A stretch of 64,000 nucleotides of DNA from Brachionus manjavacas (Eukaryota; Rotifera; Eurotatoria; Ploima; Brachionidae). The notes under the pieces are model-generated. The model did not search any database. It was not told the DNA's origin and saw only the letters and a list, made by a program, of their open reading frames with translations. Position 1 is the stretch's first letter, and each line of letters opens with the position of its first letter. The position numbers and the translations under genes were made by a program. Below are positions 1-10,601 of the stretch, piece after piece. Location of the stretch: positions 2,914,001 through 2,978,000 of the forward strand of contig JAHQIY010000013.1 in assembly GCA_019054805.1 (NCBI GenBank), read 5' to 3'.

Positions 1-681
1 CATTAGCAGAAGAAAACGTCCGGAAAAACTGGTAAAAACAAAGAGCAAAAAATATCCAATTTTCAAGCAATTTCTTAGAATTTTTGGAAATTTTAGAAAA
101 AAAAATTAAATTTTTTACGTAACTTTACGTAAAATCCGAATTTTTTAATTGTAAAATCTCGTAAAAAATGGTAAAATATGGTAGATCCATGTAATATCGC
201 TTTGAAAATAAAAAAAGATTGTTAATTCAATTTTATTTTTTAAGGATAAAAAGGAAAAAGATTTTCAATTTATTATTAAATATTTTTCTTTAAGTCTGTT
301 ACCGGGTAGGCTGACTGGTTCTCTTGGACATAGTAGTTGGAGTAGTTACATAAGAGATACAGAAAATTTTCTATTCAGAACACAAAATCAACATTATTAT
401 TCAAATTAAACTGATATTTATGTATTTCTTAACTTGGCGCCAGCAATCAATCAGTTGAGTTAGACTAACAAACTAGCAACTAGATCCATGACACTCATGA
501 ATATGAAAGGACTAATAACCGGGGCCTAGCTACGCCTTTGTAATATAGAAACACGGCAACACAGTTTACTAATTTCAATTAAATAATATTTACATAAAAA
601 TTCAAATCACCACTGTATATTTGATAAAAACCAAGAAATTAAATTTAAAAAATTTAATTTAGATGAACATATATATATATA
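1..681. other. AT-rich non-coding, no gene
   Basis: No coding region seen. Positions 100-200 are rich in GTAAAAT/TTTACGT words like those in the MITEs at 682 and 33300, so this may be part of a decayed copy. Positions 300-545 are more complex. TTGGCGCCAGCAATC near 433-447 resembles a tRNA-Lys-type primer binding site after an LTR, but no second LTR or coding sequence supports that. Confidence 0.4.
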
Positions 682-1045
682 CAGTACTGCTACGATACAG
701 TGATTTTACTAAAAATTACGTGTTTTTACTAGATTTTACGTAAAAATCGGAAAAAATCTGTGAAATTACGTAAAAATACTAAAGTAAAATAATGTAAATT
801 TACCAGATTTTACGTAATTTTACGTAATTTTACCGGATTTTTCGTCAATTTTGGTAATCTTCAAAAGGGCCAAAAAAAGTCCAATTTTGGTGAATTTTTG
901 AATTTTTTGATTTTTTTTATAAATTTTATGAAAAAAAAACCAAAAAAAAAAAAACGTTTTTTTACGTAATTTTACGTAATTTTTTATTATAAAATGGTAA
1001 TTTTAAGTAAAAAAAAGTAAATTTTAGTAAAAAACACTAGTAAAA
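682..1045. mobile_element. mariner-like MITE, one end and interior
   Basis: It begins with CAGTACTGCTACGATA directly after a TA (680-681). That end is nearly the same as the ends of the complete palindromic element at 33300-34052. The interior carries the same TTTACGTAA-type words. No matching right end was found, so the element is truncated or too diverged; the right limit given is approximate. Confidence 0.55.
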
Positions 1046-1257
1046 AATAAAGTTTTTTAAATTAACGCTAATAGCTAAAGTTTTAATGGTCAGACCAATC
1101 ACCATTTTTATCTATAACAATTTTTATTACCTAAAATATATAAGATTTAAACTTCATAAATAAAATAAAAATTGAATAAAATTCAAACTTTTTTTAAATG
1201 GTTAATATAACTTTGACATTTAACTGGTGTTAAGGTTTTGTAATATAATAATTTATA

Positions 1258-1375
1258 TTCATTGATTTTTCATTAAATTTGACGATGTTTCATCGATGTC
1301 CATTGATAATTCATTAAATTTGACGATGTTACATCGATGTCCATTGATAATTCATTAATGAAACATTGATAATAG
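1258..1375. repeat. 41-bp tandem repeat, about 2.7 copies
   Basis: The word CATTAAATTTGACGATG starts at 1271 and again at 1312, and GATGTCCATTGATAATTCAT repeats at the same spacing. No coding potential. Confidence 0.75.
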
Positions 1376-2032
1376 ATAAAACTTGCTATTTTTTCACACA
1401 CCAAAATAGGGGTAACAAAATATTTATTAGAGGGAGAAAGAGTGTATCATAAGATGTAAAGAAATTGTTCCATTTTTAAAAAACCTTTTCAATTTCCAAA
1501 AATTTTTTGAAATGACTTTTGCACAAGTCTTATTTAAATCGACAGCTAGAAATTTTCTATTTTCAAATTAAAAAAAAAATCTAAAAACGAAATAAAAACT
1601 TATCAAAAAAAAAATTATTTCAATTAAAACTTTTGAAAAAAAAACTTATCTCAAAAACTAGAGCTTTGAGCACTCTTATCTGGCCCTAATGAACAAATCA
1701 AGAGTTGTAAAAAATTTATCTTCAAGTCTACACGTACCTAAATTCAGGTGTATGCATATGTGTGTGTGTGTGCCTGGAGAGCAAAATTTATGTTAGTCTT
1801 TAAATGGCGTTTAAGCTCACAAATTGCGCACTTTATCCGCTCTCGCTGTTCTAAATTGAACCATGTACAAGACTCAATTTAAATACATGAATTTAAATCG
1901 AATTTATGCTTGGAATTATGTTCAAGCCGTTCACTTAAATGCATGCGAACAAATTTGCTTTGAATTCAGCTCTAATTTTTCTAAAAACGTAAATTTAAAA
2001 TTTAGACACTTTTGAAGCAAAAAATCGAAAAA
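1376..2032 (+). promoter_or_regulatory. upstream region and 5' UTR of the PDCD4 gene
   Basis: This stretch has no ORF and leads into the PDCD4 start codon. It contains a short GT microsatellite (about 1759-1771) and a locally GC-richer patch near 1800-1870. No TATA box or initiator can be assigned with confidence. The regulatory role is inferred from position only. Confidence 0.35.
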
Positions 2033-5000
2033 ATGCCACTGAGCGAGACCAACAAACCGCAGTCGCAGTCCATCGAGGACCTGATCGCGCAGCTCGACTC
2101 GCCCGCAGTCATAAGCCCGACGGCGCAGAGCGAGGAGCGCAAGTGCCTCAAGGGCAAGCGCACCGCCACCAACTTTGTCCGCCACAACTCCAACGGCACC
2201 AACAGCGTGCCCCTGCTCCAAAGAAACATAATCACGTCCAAAAAGTACACCAAGAACCTCAAGTCGCTGAACAACCGCGGCCTGCCGAAAAAAAACGGCG
2301 CCGGCGGCAAGCACACGTGGGGCGCGCCCGGCTGCGAGCTGGCCGACTACTACATCGACTCCAGGGACCCGAACTACGACTCGGAGGAGGCGCCCGGCGC
2401 CACCATCGTCCACTCGCACCTGCTCAAAGAAATCGACGCCGACGATTTCGACCACGACATAAAGCCGGTCATTCTGGAGTTCTTCCAGAACGGCGACACC
2501 ATCGAAGTGATCGAGCAGCTCAAGGCCTTCAAGCTGAGCCGCGCCAAGCCCCATCTGGTCGCCTATCTGGTCCAGATGGCGCTCGAGAACAACAACACCA
2601 GCAGAGAGCTCATGTCACGGCTGCTCCGCGACCTCACCTATGAAATACTCGACGAGGCCGACTTCTGCGCCGGCTTCGACATGCTGCTCAAAAATTTGAA
2701 CGAGATCACGCTGGATAACCCGGACGCGGCCGAAAAAAGCGGCACGTTCATCGCCAGGGCCGTGGCCGACAAGGTGATCGGTCGGCGCTTCATTGACCGC
2801 TTCTACGACGCCCAATTAAGCGAGCAGAACATGCCCGATGTGAACGACGGCCTAGTGCTCAAATCGGTGGACAGTGCCCGTCTTCTGGTCACCATGAACA
2901 ACCACTTGAATCAGCTGTCGCACATTTGGGGCAACAAGGGAGGATTTTTGGCTGTCACTGAGCTTGTCGACAAAATCAAGGAGATCATACAGGAGCTGTA
3001 CGACTCGAGAGATGTCGACGAAGCGGTCAGGTGCCTCAAAGAACTCAATGTGCCGCATTTTCATCACGAGCTCGTATTTGAGGTAAGATGTGAACATTTT
3101 TTTTTTTTTCACTCAATTTTTTTCTTAAATTAGAGATTTCTTTTGGTGCAAAATGAGCTAGAAATTTTGCTTTTTTTTTTTTTTGATCCTGATCAAAAGG
3201 TTTATTCGGAAATTCTGGAAATTTTCGTCCTACTTATTTGAAAATTTTTAAAAATTTAAATTCCTCTCAAAATATTTTGTCTAAAAATTAAAAAAAAAAA
3301 TTAATTTTTTTAATTCTAATAAAAAACTTTTAAAATTCAAAGCTAAAACCCAAAAAAGTCAGCCCCTTTTTTGTTATCTTCAACCTTCTTTATCTAAATG
3401 AGAGAGGTTGAGGGTAAAGATATTTGAAAAATTTTATTTTTTCTAAGTAATTAATTTTTATAGTCGGCACGCTCAAATTTTCTTTGAAATTGAGGATAAA
3501 AAATTTTAAAAATTTAAATTCTTCTCAAAATATTTTGTCTAAATATTTAAAATAAAATTTTCATTTTTTTAAATTCTAAAAACTTTTTAAGTTAAAAGTC
3601 AAAACCCAAAAAAGTCATCCCCTTTTTTGTTATCCTCAACCTTTTTTGTCAAAATGAGAGAGATTGAAGGTAAAGATTTTGAAAATTTTAATTTTTTAAG
3701 TAATTAATTTTTATAGTCGGCACGCTCAAATTTATTATGAAATTGAGGATAAGAATTTTTAAAAATTTAAATTCTTCCCAAAATATTTTGTCTAAAAATT
3801 AAAAAAAAAAATTGAATTTTTTAAATTCTAAAAAGCTTAGTTGTGGCAATCGACTCCAATCGATTGACAAATTTAATAAATCGATTAATTAATTTTAGTC
3901 AGCTATTAAATCGATTTAAAAATCGATTGATTCTTTCTAGTTAACTATAAAGTATCTAATATTTCTCGAAATGAAAAATTAATGTAATTAATTAGCAATA
4001 AATGTTTTTTTTTAAAAAAAAAAGATACTTAAATTGATTTAAAATTTCAAAAATTAAAACAAAAATTACAATTTAACGATATATTAAAAAAAATATTTTT
4101 ATGCGTAATTAAAAAAAAAGATTAAAATTTTGGGAAATTAAATCAAGAAAAGAATTGATAAAAAATTTGACAACAACCTATTCTAATATCTTTCTAAAAA
4201 ATAAATATCAAAAATTGAATATTTAAAAACTCAGTTTTGCACGTCTAAAATAAAATTATTTTAAACTTAGTTGTAAAAATATTTTTTCTCTAAATTAAAT
4301 CCACTAAAAATTCACAAAATGATGGTAGTTTCAGAAAAATTATAGAAAAATAATTTAGAAAGTTTTTTAAAATAATTTAAATTACGAATAAACATATTTT
4401 TTTTAATAAATCGTTAAATTGTAATTTTTGTTTTAATTTTTGAAATTTTAAATCAATTTAAGTATCTTTTTTTTTTAAAAAAAAACATTTATTGCTAATT
4501 AATTACATTAATTTTTCATTTCGAGATAAATAGATACTTTATAGCTAACTAGAAAGAATCAATCGATTTAATAGTTGACTAAGGATAATAAGTCGATTTA
4601 AAGTTAGTCGATTTTTGAATCAATTATTGATAATCGATTGCCAACACTAAAAAAGCTTTATAAAATTCAAAGCTAAAACCCAAAAATGTCACCCCCTTTT
4701 TTGTTATCCTCAACCTTTTTTGTCTAAATGAGAAAGATTGAAGGTAAAGATATTTAAAAAATTTTATTTTTTTAAGTAGTTAATTTTTAAAGTCGGCACG
4801 CTCAAATTTTTTTTGAAATTGGGGTAAAAATTTTTAAAAATTTAAATTCTTCTCAAAATATTTTGTCTAAAAATTAAAAATAAAAGTTTTATTTTTTTAA
4901 ATTCTAAAAAACTTTTAAAATTCAAAGTCAAAACCCAAAATCCTCAACCTTTTTTGTCTAAATGAGAGAGATTGAAGGTAAAGATTTTGAAAATTTCAAA

Positions 5001-8000
5001 ATATTCTGTCTAAAAATTAAAAAAAAATCCTCCTTCTTCAGGCAAATTGAAGTAAATGATCAAATGTTTATTTTAAATCAAAATTTTTTGTTTTTGATTT
5101 ATAAAAAAGGTATTTTTTTATCAAATTTTAAATAACAATTGGCTAGAATTAACTGATTTGTTTTATCTTTAATTAGGATGAGATTATATGAATTTTTATC
5201 TGAAGTAAAATGAATATTAATCAATTTTTTGAAATTTTAAAACACACAATTTAACTTTGTTTCGCTGTAATAGGTGAACTATCATAAAAGAGAAAAAAAA
5301 ATATAGAATCTTAAAAAACAGAGAAATAAATTAGAAAAAAATTATTTATAGTTTTTTAATTGAGCCAGATGAAAAAAAAGAAGAAAAGATAAAAAGAAAA
5401 GTTTTGGATTATAAAAATTTTTTTTGTAAATCTGTACCGATCTAATGTTCCTTCAGAATAAAAAAATATAAAATAAAAAAATTAAAAAATATATAAAATA
5501 TAAAAAAAAGAATTAAATAATGAGAAAAAAAATTAAGTTGAAAAAGCTAAAGGTTAAAATAAAAAAACACCCTATAAAATTTTAAAATTAAGATTTTAGA
5601 ATAATCAATTAAAGATCAATTGGAAAAAAAATATTTGTTTTATTTAAATTAAAATAATAATCAATTTTTGTTTAATTAATAAATGTTTGTGATCTTGATC
5701 ATGAACTTCAAGGTGCTCTTCTTCTTTGCCAGTAAGAATTGGACAAAAATTTTTGCTCTCCAAATTAAAAGAAAAATTGAGGGTAATAATATTTAAGAAA
5801 TTTTGTTTATTTTTTTTAATTAATTTTTTAACTCAGCAGGCTTAATCGGCAAATTGAAGATCACACGATCATTTAAAATTTAAAGACTTAATTAATCTAA
5901 TGATCTTGATAGTTTTGTAACAATAAATACTAAATATTACTACACATGTTATGTTTAATTTAGTTCATAGATAGATTAACATCAAAATGACCAAAACCTT
6001 TAATTTACTGAACAAAAACAATCATTAATTTAAATATTTTAGGTTTAAGTTAATTCGGAAAATTGTTTCTTTTAAATTCATTAATTCAAACTAAAATAAT
6101 TCGATTTTTCCACTTAAAAATTTTAAATATTTAGAGTTTTTGTTTTTAAGAGTTTTTATTAAAATAAATTAAAAAATTTAAACCCATTAAAGTTCAATAA
6201 AAAGGGATATTTTATATTTTTATAAAAAACTTGACATACATTTATTTTTTCTCTATTTTTAAAAATTATTACATCTTTTATTTTGAGCATTTGATTTTGA
6301 TCTTGAAATTCAATTTTTCGCAAAACTGAGTAATCATGATTCTTAAATTTTCTTTGAATTTAAGGATAAAAATTTTTAAGGATTTAATTTAATAATTTTT
6401 TAAATTCTACTTAAAAGTTTAATCTGAAAATTCCAAAAATTTACTCCTTTGCCAGTATAAATTGGAAAACATTTTTTGGGTCTATCGCATTGTGTGACCA
6501 ACAGCTAATTGAATAGTCACATTTAAATTTGGTCACCAAAAAATAATTTTCATTAATTTAAAAATTAGTAAAATTGAAAAAAAAATTTCAAGAAAATTTA
6601 AAAGTGTCAATTTAATTTTGAGAAAAAAATTGCTCTATTAAAGTGTTTTTTTGAAATACTTGAAATTTTCTTTTTAATTATAATTAAAATTAAATTAGAA
6701 GACTCAAAACAATTTCAATTTTTGCGAGATTAAATTGGACAAAAATTTTTGCTTTCAAAATTTAAAGAATAAATTGAGGATAAACTTCACAATGCCAATT
6801 TTAAGCCCGGAAATTTTTTTGAAAGAATTTAAATGATACTCTGCAATTTACTCTTAAAATAAAAAATAAATCAATTAATTTGAAATAACAGAAAATATTA
6901 AGAATAAAAATAAAATTTCGATTTCTTCATTTAATTTTAATTTTAAGAAAAAATATATTATTAGTTGACCTAATAGAACCCGAATTTATACAAAATATTA
7001 AAATTCTTAATTTTTTTAGAAAATACATTTTTTATCTTACTCTTTTGAATTAAAAAAAATTGAACAAATTTTTTTATTGAAAAAAGGCTTAATTTAAAAA
7101 ATCCAAAAATAACAAAATGTTCCTAAATTTTTTTTATTTTATAATTTGTGGTCTTTTTAGGCTCTTTAGCTACCACCTGCGAACTTATATCCGTTTTAAG
7201 ACAATCACATGAAAAAAGGTAGTTTTTCCGCGGTATTTCCGCCAAATATGATTGGAATGAACTGAAACTAAATAAATACGTTGTTGTTAAATTTTTTCAA
7301 ATACCTGTTAGATCAATAACTCTATTCAATTTTTTACAATTTTATGTATTTTAATTTTGATATTTTATATTTTTATTAATAATGAATTTAATAAATGAAG
7401 TGTTAATCAGTCTCATGAGACAAGGGAACTAGCCTGTTGATTAACCTTGAAATAAAAGTAATAATAAAAAAAAGGTACCAGGTACGTATTTTTTTACAAA
7501 AACCGCCAAAACTGACCCTAAACCTCCTCTCTTACTCTCTTAGATTAATTTTTGGTCACACTAGAATAAAAACATAAAATATCAATAAATTAATAACATT
7601 GATATTATATTGATTAATACCTGAACATAATCAGCATCTAAAACATCGTCAAAAAATAAATTTCTGTTTAAAGTTTAATAGAAATTTTTAAAATTTTCAG
7701 AAATTTTATTTTTTAATTTTTTAGCATAACCTTTTGAAAAAAAAAAAGTAATTGAATGGATATGCCGTTTTTAGGAAAAAGATAAAATTAAAAAATTTTT
7801 TTCTATTTTTTTTTTAATTTTGGGAGAAGGATTTTTGCTCAAGTATTCTATCCTTTATGGTTTAGTTCTGGGTTGTTAGTTTGGATGGATAAAAAAATGT
7901 GAAGACTTAAGTCTGATGGTGCGAATACTTTTATTTATCTAAAAAGGTAATATGAAATCGGCCGATCTAATCGATTCGGTCGAGTTTTAGTAGGGCCTAA

Positions 8001-8890
8001 AGTATAGAATAGAAGTGTAGTTGAATGATGTTTTCTTGTTTCATTCGATCCACATATAATTCACTTGTGATATGCATGCTTAAAGTGAAGGCTGTATGCG
8101 GCGTAAGCATTCACATCAGCTACGCGTGTGCCCTTCTATGTGATGCGTTGCAACAGTTCAGTGTCAAAACTTTCTGGGCGTTGGTGTGCGTAGATCGAGG
8201 GCGACATAACACCAAGAATTTGTTTATTGTCAAAGAAAGAGGATAATAATAAGAGGAGGAATGATTTTTAGAATTTTTTATTTTTTAGAACAAAGTTTTT
8301 GATTTTATAAATTAAGAAAAATAAAATTTTTTTTTTAAATTTATTGATCGATTTCTTGATAAAACAGAAGAAAAAATTGATTGTCCTTGATTTTTTTATT
8401 TTAAAGGAAAAAATATTTATAAAGAAATTAATTTGGTACATATAACCTTTTTCAGTGCAAGATTGAATTGATTATATTTTTTTTCTCAAATAATCATTTA
8501 AAAAGCTGGGATGAAATAATTTTTTTTAAGGCTATTGATTTTGCGCTGCAGAAGGCCAATGACTCGGCAATGGATTTGATGGTTGATTTTTTTGGGAAAT
8601 TGTGCCAAACAGTAGTTGTAACTTACGACCAGTTTAAAATGGTAGGTTGCACATTTTATTGTTGAAAAATGTTCAAGTTGGGTTTTAAGGGCCTGGTAAG
8701 AGTAGTAGATATTATTCAGGACATTTGCTTGGACGTTCCGAACGCCAGTGTAATGCTAGAGAAGATGATGAACAAGTGTCATTCTCGAGGATTTATCAAT
8801 GAGAGTATTTTGGATGTGATGCCAAATCGAAGCCGCAAGAGATTTGTGTCCGAGGGAGATGGCGGAAAGATAAAAGAAGATGTATATTAG
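2033..8890 (+). CDS. PDCD4: Programmed cell death protein 4 (two MA3 domains)
   Basis: PDCD4 family proteins bind the helicase eIF4A through two MA3 domains and restrain cap-dependent translation. Exons read as 2033-3082, 8531-8641 and 8690-8890, all in phase, giving about 453 aa; the human protein has 469. The first ATG in frame is 2033; the frame opens with a TTG at 2012. Visible marks are the conserved linker GAGGKHTWGAPG (about residue 93), DPNYD, MA3-1 at about 141-262 (HDIKPVILEFFQNGDT), MA3-2 from about 305 with the family signature LNVPHFHHELVFE at the exon 1/2 junction, and the tail RKRFVSEGDGG. The exon 3 acceptor is either 8689/8690 or 12-15 nt earlier, a 4-5 residue uncertainty. 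Intron 1 is 5.4 kb and full of repeats; intron 2 is only 48 nt. Exon 1 is far richer in GC than its surroundings. Confidence 0.95.
3220..5030. repeat. ~254-bp tandem array in PDCD4 intron 1
   Basis: A unit containing AAAACCCAAAAAAGTCA, TTTGTTATCCTCAACC, AATGAGAGAGATTGAAGG and AGTCGGCACGCTCAAATTT recurs. The AAAACCC word is at about 3348, 3603, 4675 and 4928. Spacing is 253-263 bp once the 812-bp insertion at 3839-4650 is discounted. There are about five full or partial units, the last ones shortened. No coding potential. Related, more diverged pieces (TTTGCCAGTA..AATTGG) recur at 5728 and 6438. Confidence 0.85.
3839..4650. mobile_element. hAT-like foldback MITE with 8-bp target duplication
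   Basis: Arms of about 265 bp (3839-4110 and 4385-4650) are inverted copies of each other. The ends read AGTTGTGGCAATCGA and, inverted, TTAGTGTTGGCAATCGA, a TAGTGTTGGCAA type of end known from hAT transposons. AAAAGCTT lies on both sides (3831-3838 and 4651-4658). Other units of the surrounding tandem array hold a single AAAAACTT at this place, so the empty site is visible. No transposase is encoded, so this is non-autonomous. The exact first base is uncertain by about 2 nt because the target ends in TT. Confidence 0.85.
5430..5600 (-). mobile_element. 3' end of hairpin-tail non-LTR retrotransposon (family 1)
   Basis: Sense is minus. The tail CTGAAGGAACATTAGATCGG at about 5437-5458 followed by TACAGATTTACAAAA matches the 3' terminus shared by eight other places in this window. 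The hairpin arms are eroded in this copy. Only AT-rich 3' UTR lies upstream; no reverse transcriptase remains. Confidence 0.6.
5601..7144. other. Intron sequence without gene
   Basis: This is part of PDCD4 intron 1. It is low-complexity AT-rich DNA with weak echoes of the tandem unit (5728-5790, 6438-6460, 6735-6785). No ORF or RNA gene seen. Confidence 0.6.
7145..7460 (+). mobile_element. Truncated non-LTR retrotransposon end (family 2)
   Basis: Plus-strand translation near 7215-7350 gives a degraded reverse-transcriptase C-terminus (FFRGISAKYDWNELKLNKYV). It is followed by the 3' tail GTGTTAATCAGTC ... GCCTGTTGATTAACC at 7401-7448. The same tail follows the reverse-transcriptase remnant at 55.2 kb, which identifies the family. 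The two ends of the tail form an inverted pair (GTTAATCA / TGATTAAC). Strongly 5'-truncated. Confidence 0.7.
7461..8530. other. Intron sequence; complex patch at 7900-8245
   Basis: The rest of PDCD4 intron 1. Positions 7900-8245 are clearly richer in GC than the flanks and open in one frame over 8025-8246. The conceptual product (73 aa) resembles nothing I recognise and the patch is probably a decayed insertion. The acceptor TTTTTTTAAG at 8521-8530 leads into PDCD4 exon 2. Confidence 0.45.
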
Positions 8891-9760
8891 TGTTGAATAT
8901 ACTTTGTCTAGTTTATAGTTTGGAAATAGATGTTTTGAAATATTAATTGAGATATTTTAAAAAGAAGATTCATTTGCTTATTTATTTTTTTCAATCAATT
9001 TAAAATGTTGATAAAAAAGTTATGTAAATTTTATCGAAAATAAAAATAAACCAAAAAAAATTCTTGATTTTTATTACCTGTTTTACTTCCCGAATACTTT
9101 GGCATTTTATTGCAGTCATGGTATTGTAGGCTTCAATTAAGAATTCTTTATTGATTATTAAAATAAAATTATTAGATACAAAATTTTATTAGGTTAGTGA
9201 CAAAAAGATTTTTTGTAAATTTTTAAATTGATTATTTTTCTTATATCAATCATTTTGTTAGGATTCTTATCCATTTTTTTTGCTATTTACTCAAAAGATT
9301 GGCGGCTTGACTTGTTAAAAACATTTATTTAATTTTAAGAATATTTTGAAATTTATTAACATCACATCTATTTCTAAAATGGGCCCAGATTTACAATAAA
9401 GTTAAAAAGGGTCTCTCAAATAAATAAGGAAAAAATTAAAAAAATTTTTTTTTACAAAAATGTAGTTTTCTCCTCTTTTTTTTGTGAATTAAATTAATTT
9501 TTAGTTTTTTTTAAAAAAGTATGAGGTTAAAGGTATTTTTTTGGTAAATTGAAGTTTCAAATTTGAGAGAAGCCTCAAGTTCCTTCTGATAGATTGTGCT
9601 GGTCCGGTTTGGGAAAGCGATCTGCAATGCGGGGGAAAAATATATGAAAATAAACTTTTTTTAATTTTTTTATGCAAATTAATTTTGAAATGGTTTGTTA
9701 TTAAAATAAATAGTTCAGTTTGAATTAAAAAAAAAACTGTATAAAAATATTTTTTACAAA
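8891..9760. other. Intergenic, PDCD4 3' flank
   Basis: Holds the PDCD4 3' UTR, with candidate AATAAA-type signals near 9036-9050, then AT-rich DNA without a convincing ORF. Positions 9560-9640 are more complex (GATTGTGCTGGTCCGG...) but do not translate to a recognisable domain. Confidence 0.45.
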
Positions 9761-9883
9761 CCCGATGTTGTTCAGACACAGGTTGATGTATTGAAACCAC
9801 AAATAAATGTGATTGAGCCTCAGGTGGATCTTTTTGAGCTACAGATTGATGTCCAAGAAAAAGGAAAGTTGAGGATGAGGTAG
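9761..9883 (+). pseudogene. Short open stretch with PQxDV-type repeats
   Basis: Frame from 9764 reads about 39 codons to TAG at 9881. The peptide repeats a hydrophobic/acidic pattern: VQTQVDVLKPQ, INVIEPQ, VDLFELQ, IDVQEKG. Heptad-like spacing hints at a coiled coil. It has no start codon and no clear neighbouring exon. It could be one exon of an undetected gene or a transposon ORF1 fragment. Function unknown. Confidence 0.3.
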
Positions 9884-10401
9884 TTGATTTAAATAAACCG
9901 GTTTAGAATTTGATTTTTTTGATCTCCTGTTATTATTTTTTATTTTTTAATGTATGAAAGTATTCTAAGAGATATATTTTTTAGTTGGGAACTTTTTTCT
10001 TTTCAAGTACCGAATGTAAGACTGACATTTAATGGGAGTCAAGATTTTTGAAATTCAAAAAGTGCATTAAATGCTTCATTCTCTTAATGAATTTTTTTTC
10101 TTCACATGCTTTTCTTTTAGAGAGATTTAGCCTGTTAGAATTTTTAAAATTTTTTGTCTTTTTGTCAAAAATTTCGAAAGCTATGATTTGAGTTTCAGAT
10201 CATTATCCTCTTAAAAAAATAGCTGGCTTACACGTGTAAGGATAAAAATACTTTATTGTTATTTTCAAACTTATTTTATAATTAAATAATTATATTCTTT
10301 TTAGCATGTAATATTTTTTAATAAATTTTATTCTTAAAGCAATGATAACTCTTCAAAAAATATTCTTAATGCATATGTAAAGAATCAAATTAGTCATAAA
10401 A
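9884..10401. other. Intergenic AT-rich, nothing recognised
   Basis: No ORF, repeat or RNA gene supported. Confidence 0.5.
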
Positions 10402-10525
10402 TTGGTTGAATGGTAAACGGTACATGCGCTAAAGCTGGATTTCTGACTTTAAAAAACAAATATTAGTCTCACTTGGAAATTAATTACTATTAAGGGTCTA
10501 GATTCAAACCCTAAACTACTTTAAT
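10402..10525 (+). repeat. Possible tRNA-derived SINE fragment
   Basis: TGGTTGAATGG at about 10403 fits the polymerase III A-box pattern (TRGYnnARnnG). ATTCAAACCC at about 10503 fits a B box with one mismatch, inside GGGTCTAGATTCAAACCC. Box spacing is too long for a tRNA gene and no cloverleaf forms, so a SINE head or chance match are the options. Confidence 0.25.
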
Positions 10526-10601
10526 GCAAATTATTTAATAAAGTTTAAAAAAAAATAAAAAATTTTACATTTTTATTTACTGGCAATTAATTAAAAAAAT
10601 A

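Noticed and set aside
433-447. TTGGCGCCAGCAATC as an LTR retrotransposon primer binding site
   Set aside because: No flanking LTR pair or gag/pol sequence in reach.
2012-2032. Upstream extension of the PDCD4 frame beginning at 2012
   Set aside because: The triplet at 2012 is TTG; the first ATG is at 2033, followed by the natural N-terminus MPLSETN.
1931-2554. 207-codon minus-strand frame opposite PDCD4 exon 1
   Set aside because: It is a shadow of GC-rich coding DNA; the plus-strand frame is a clear PDCD4.
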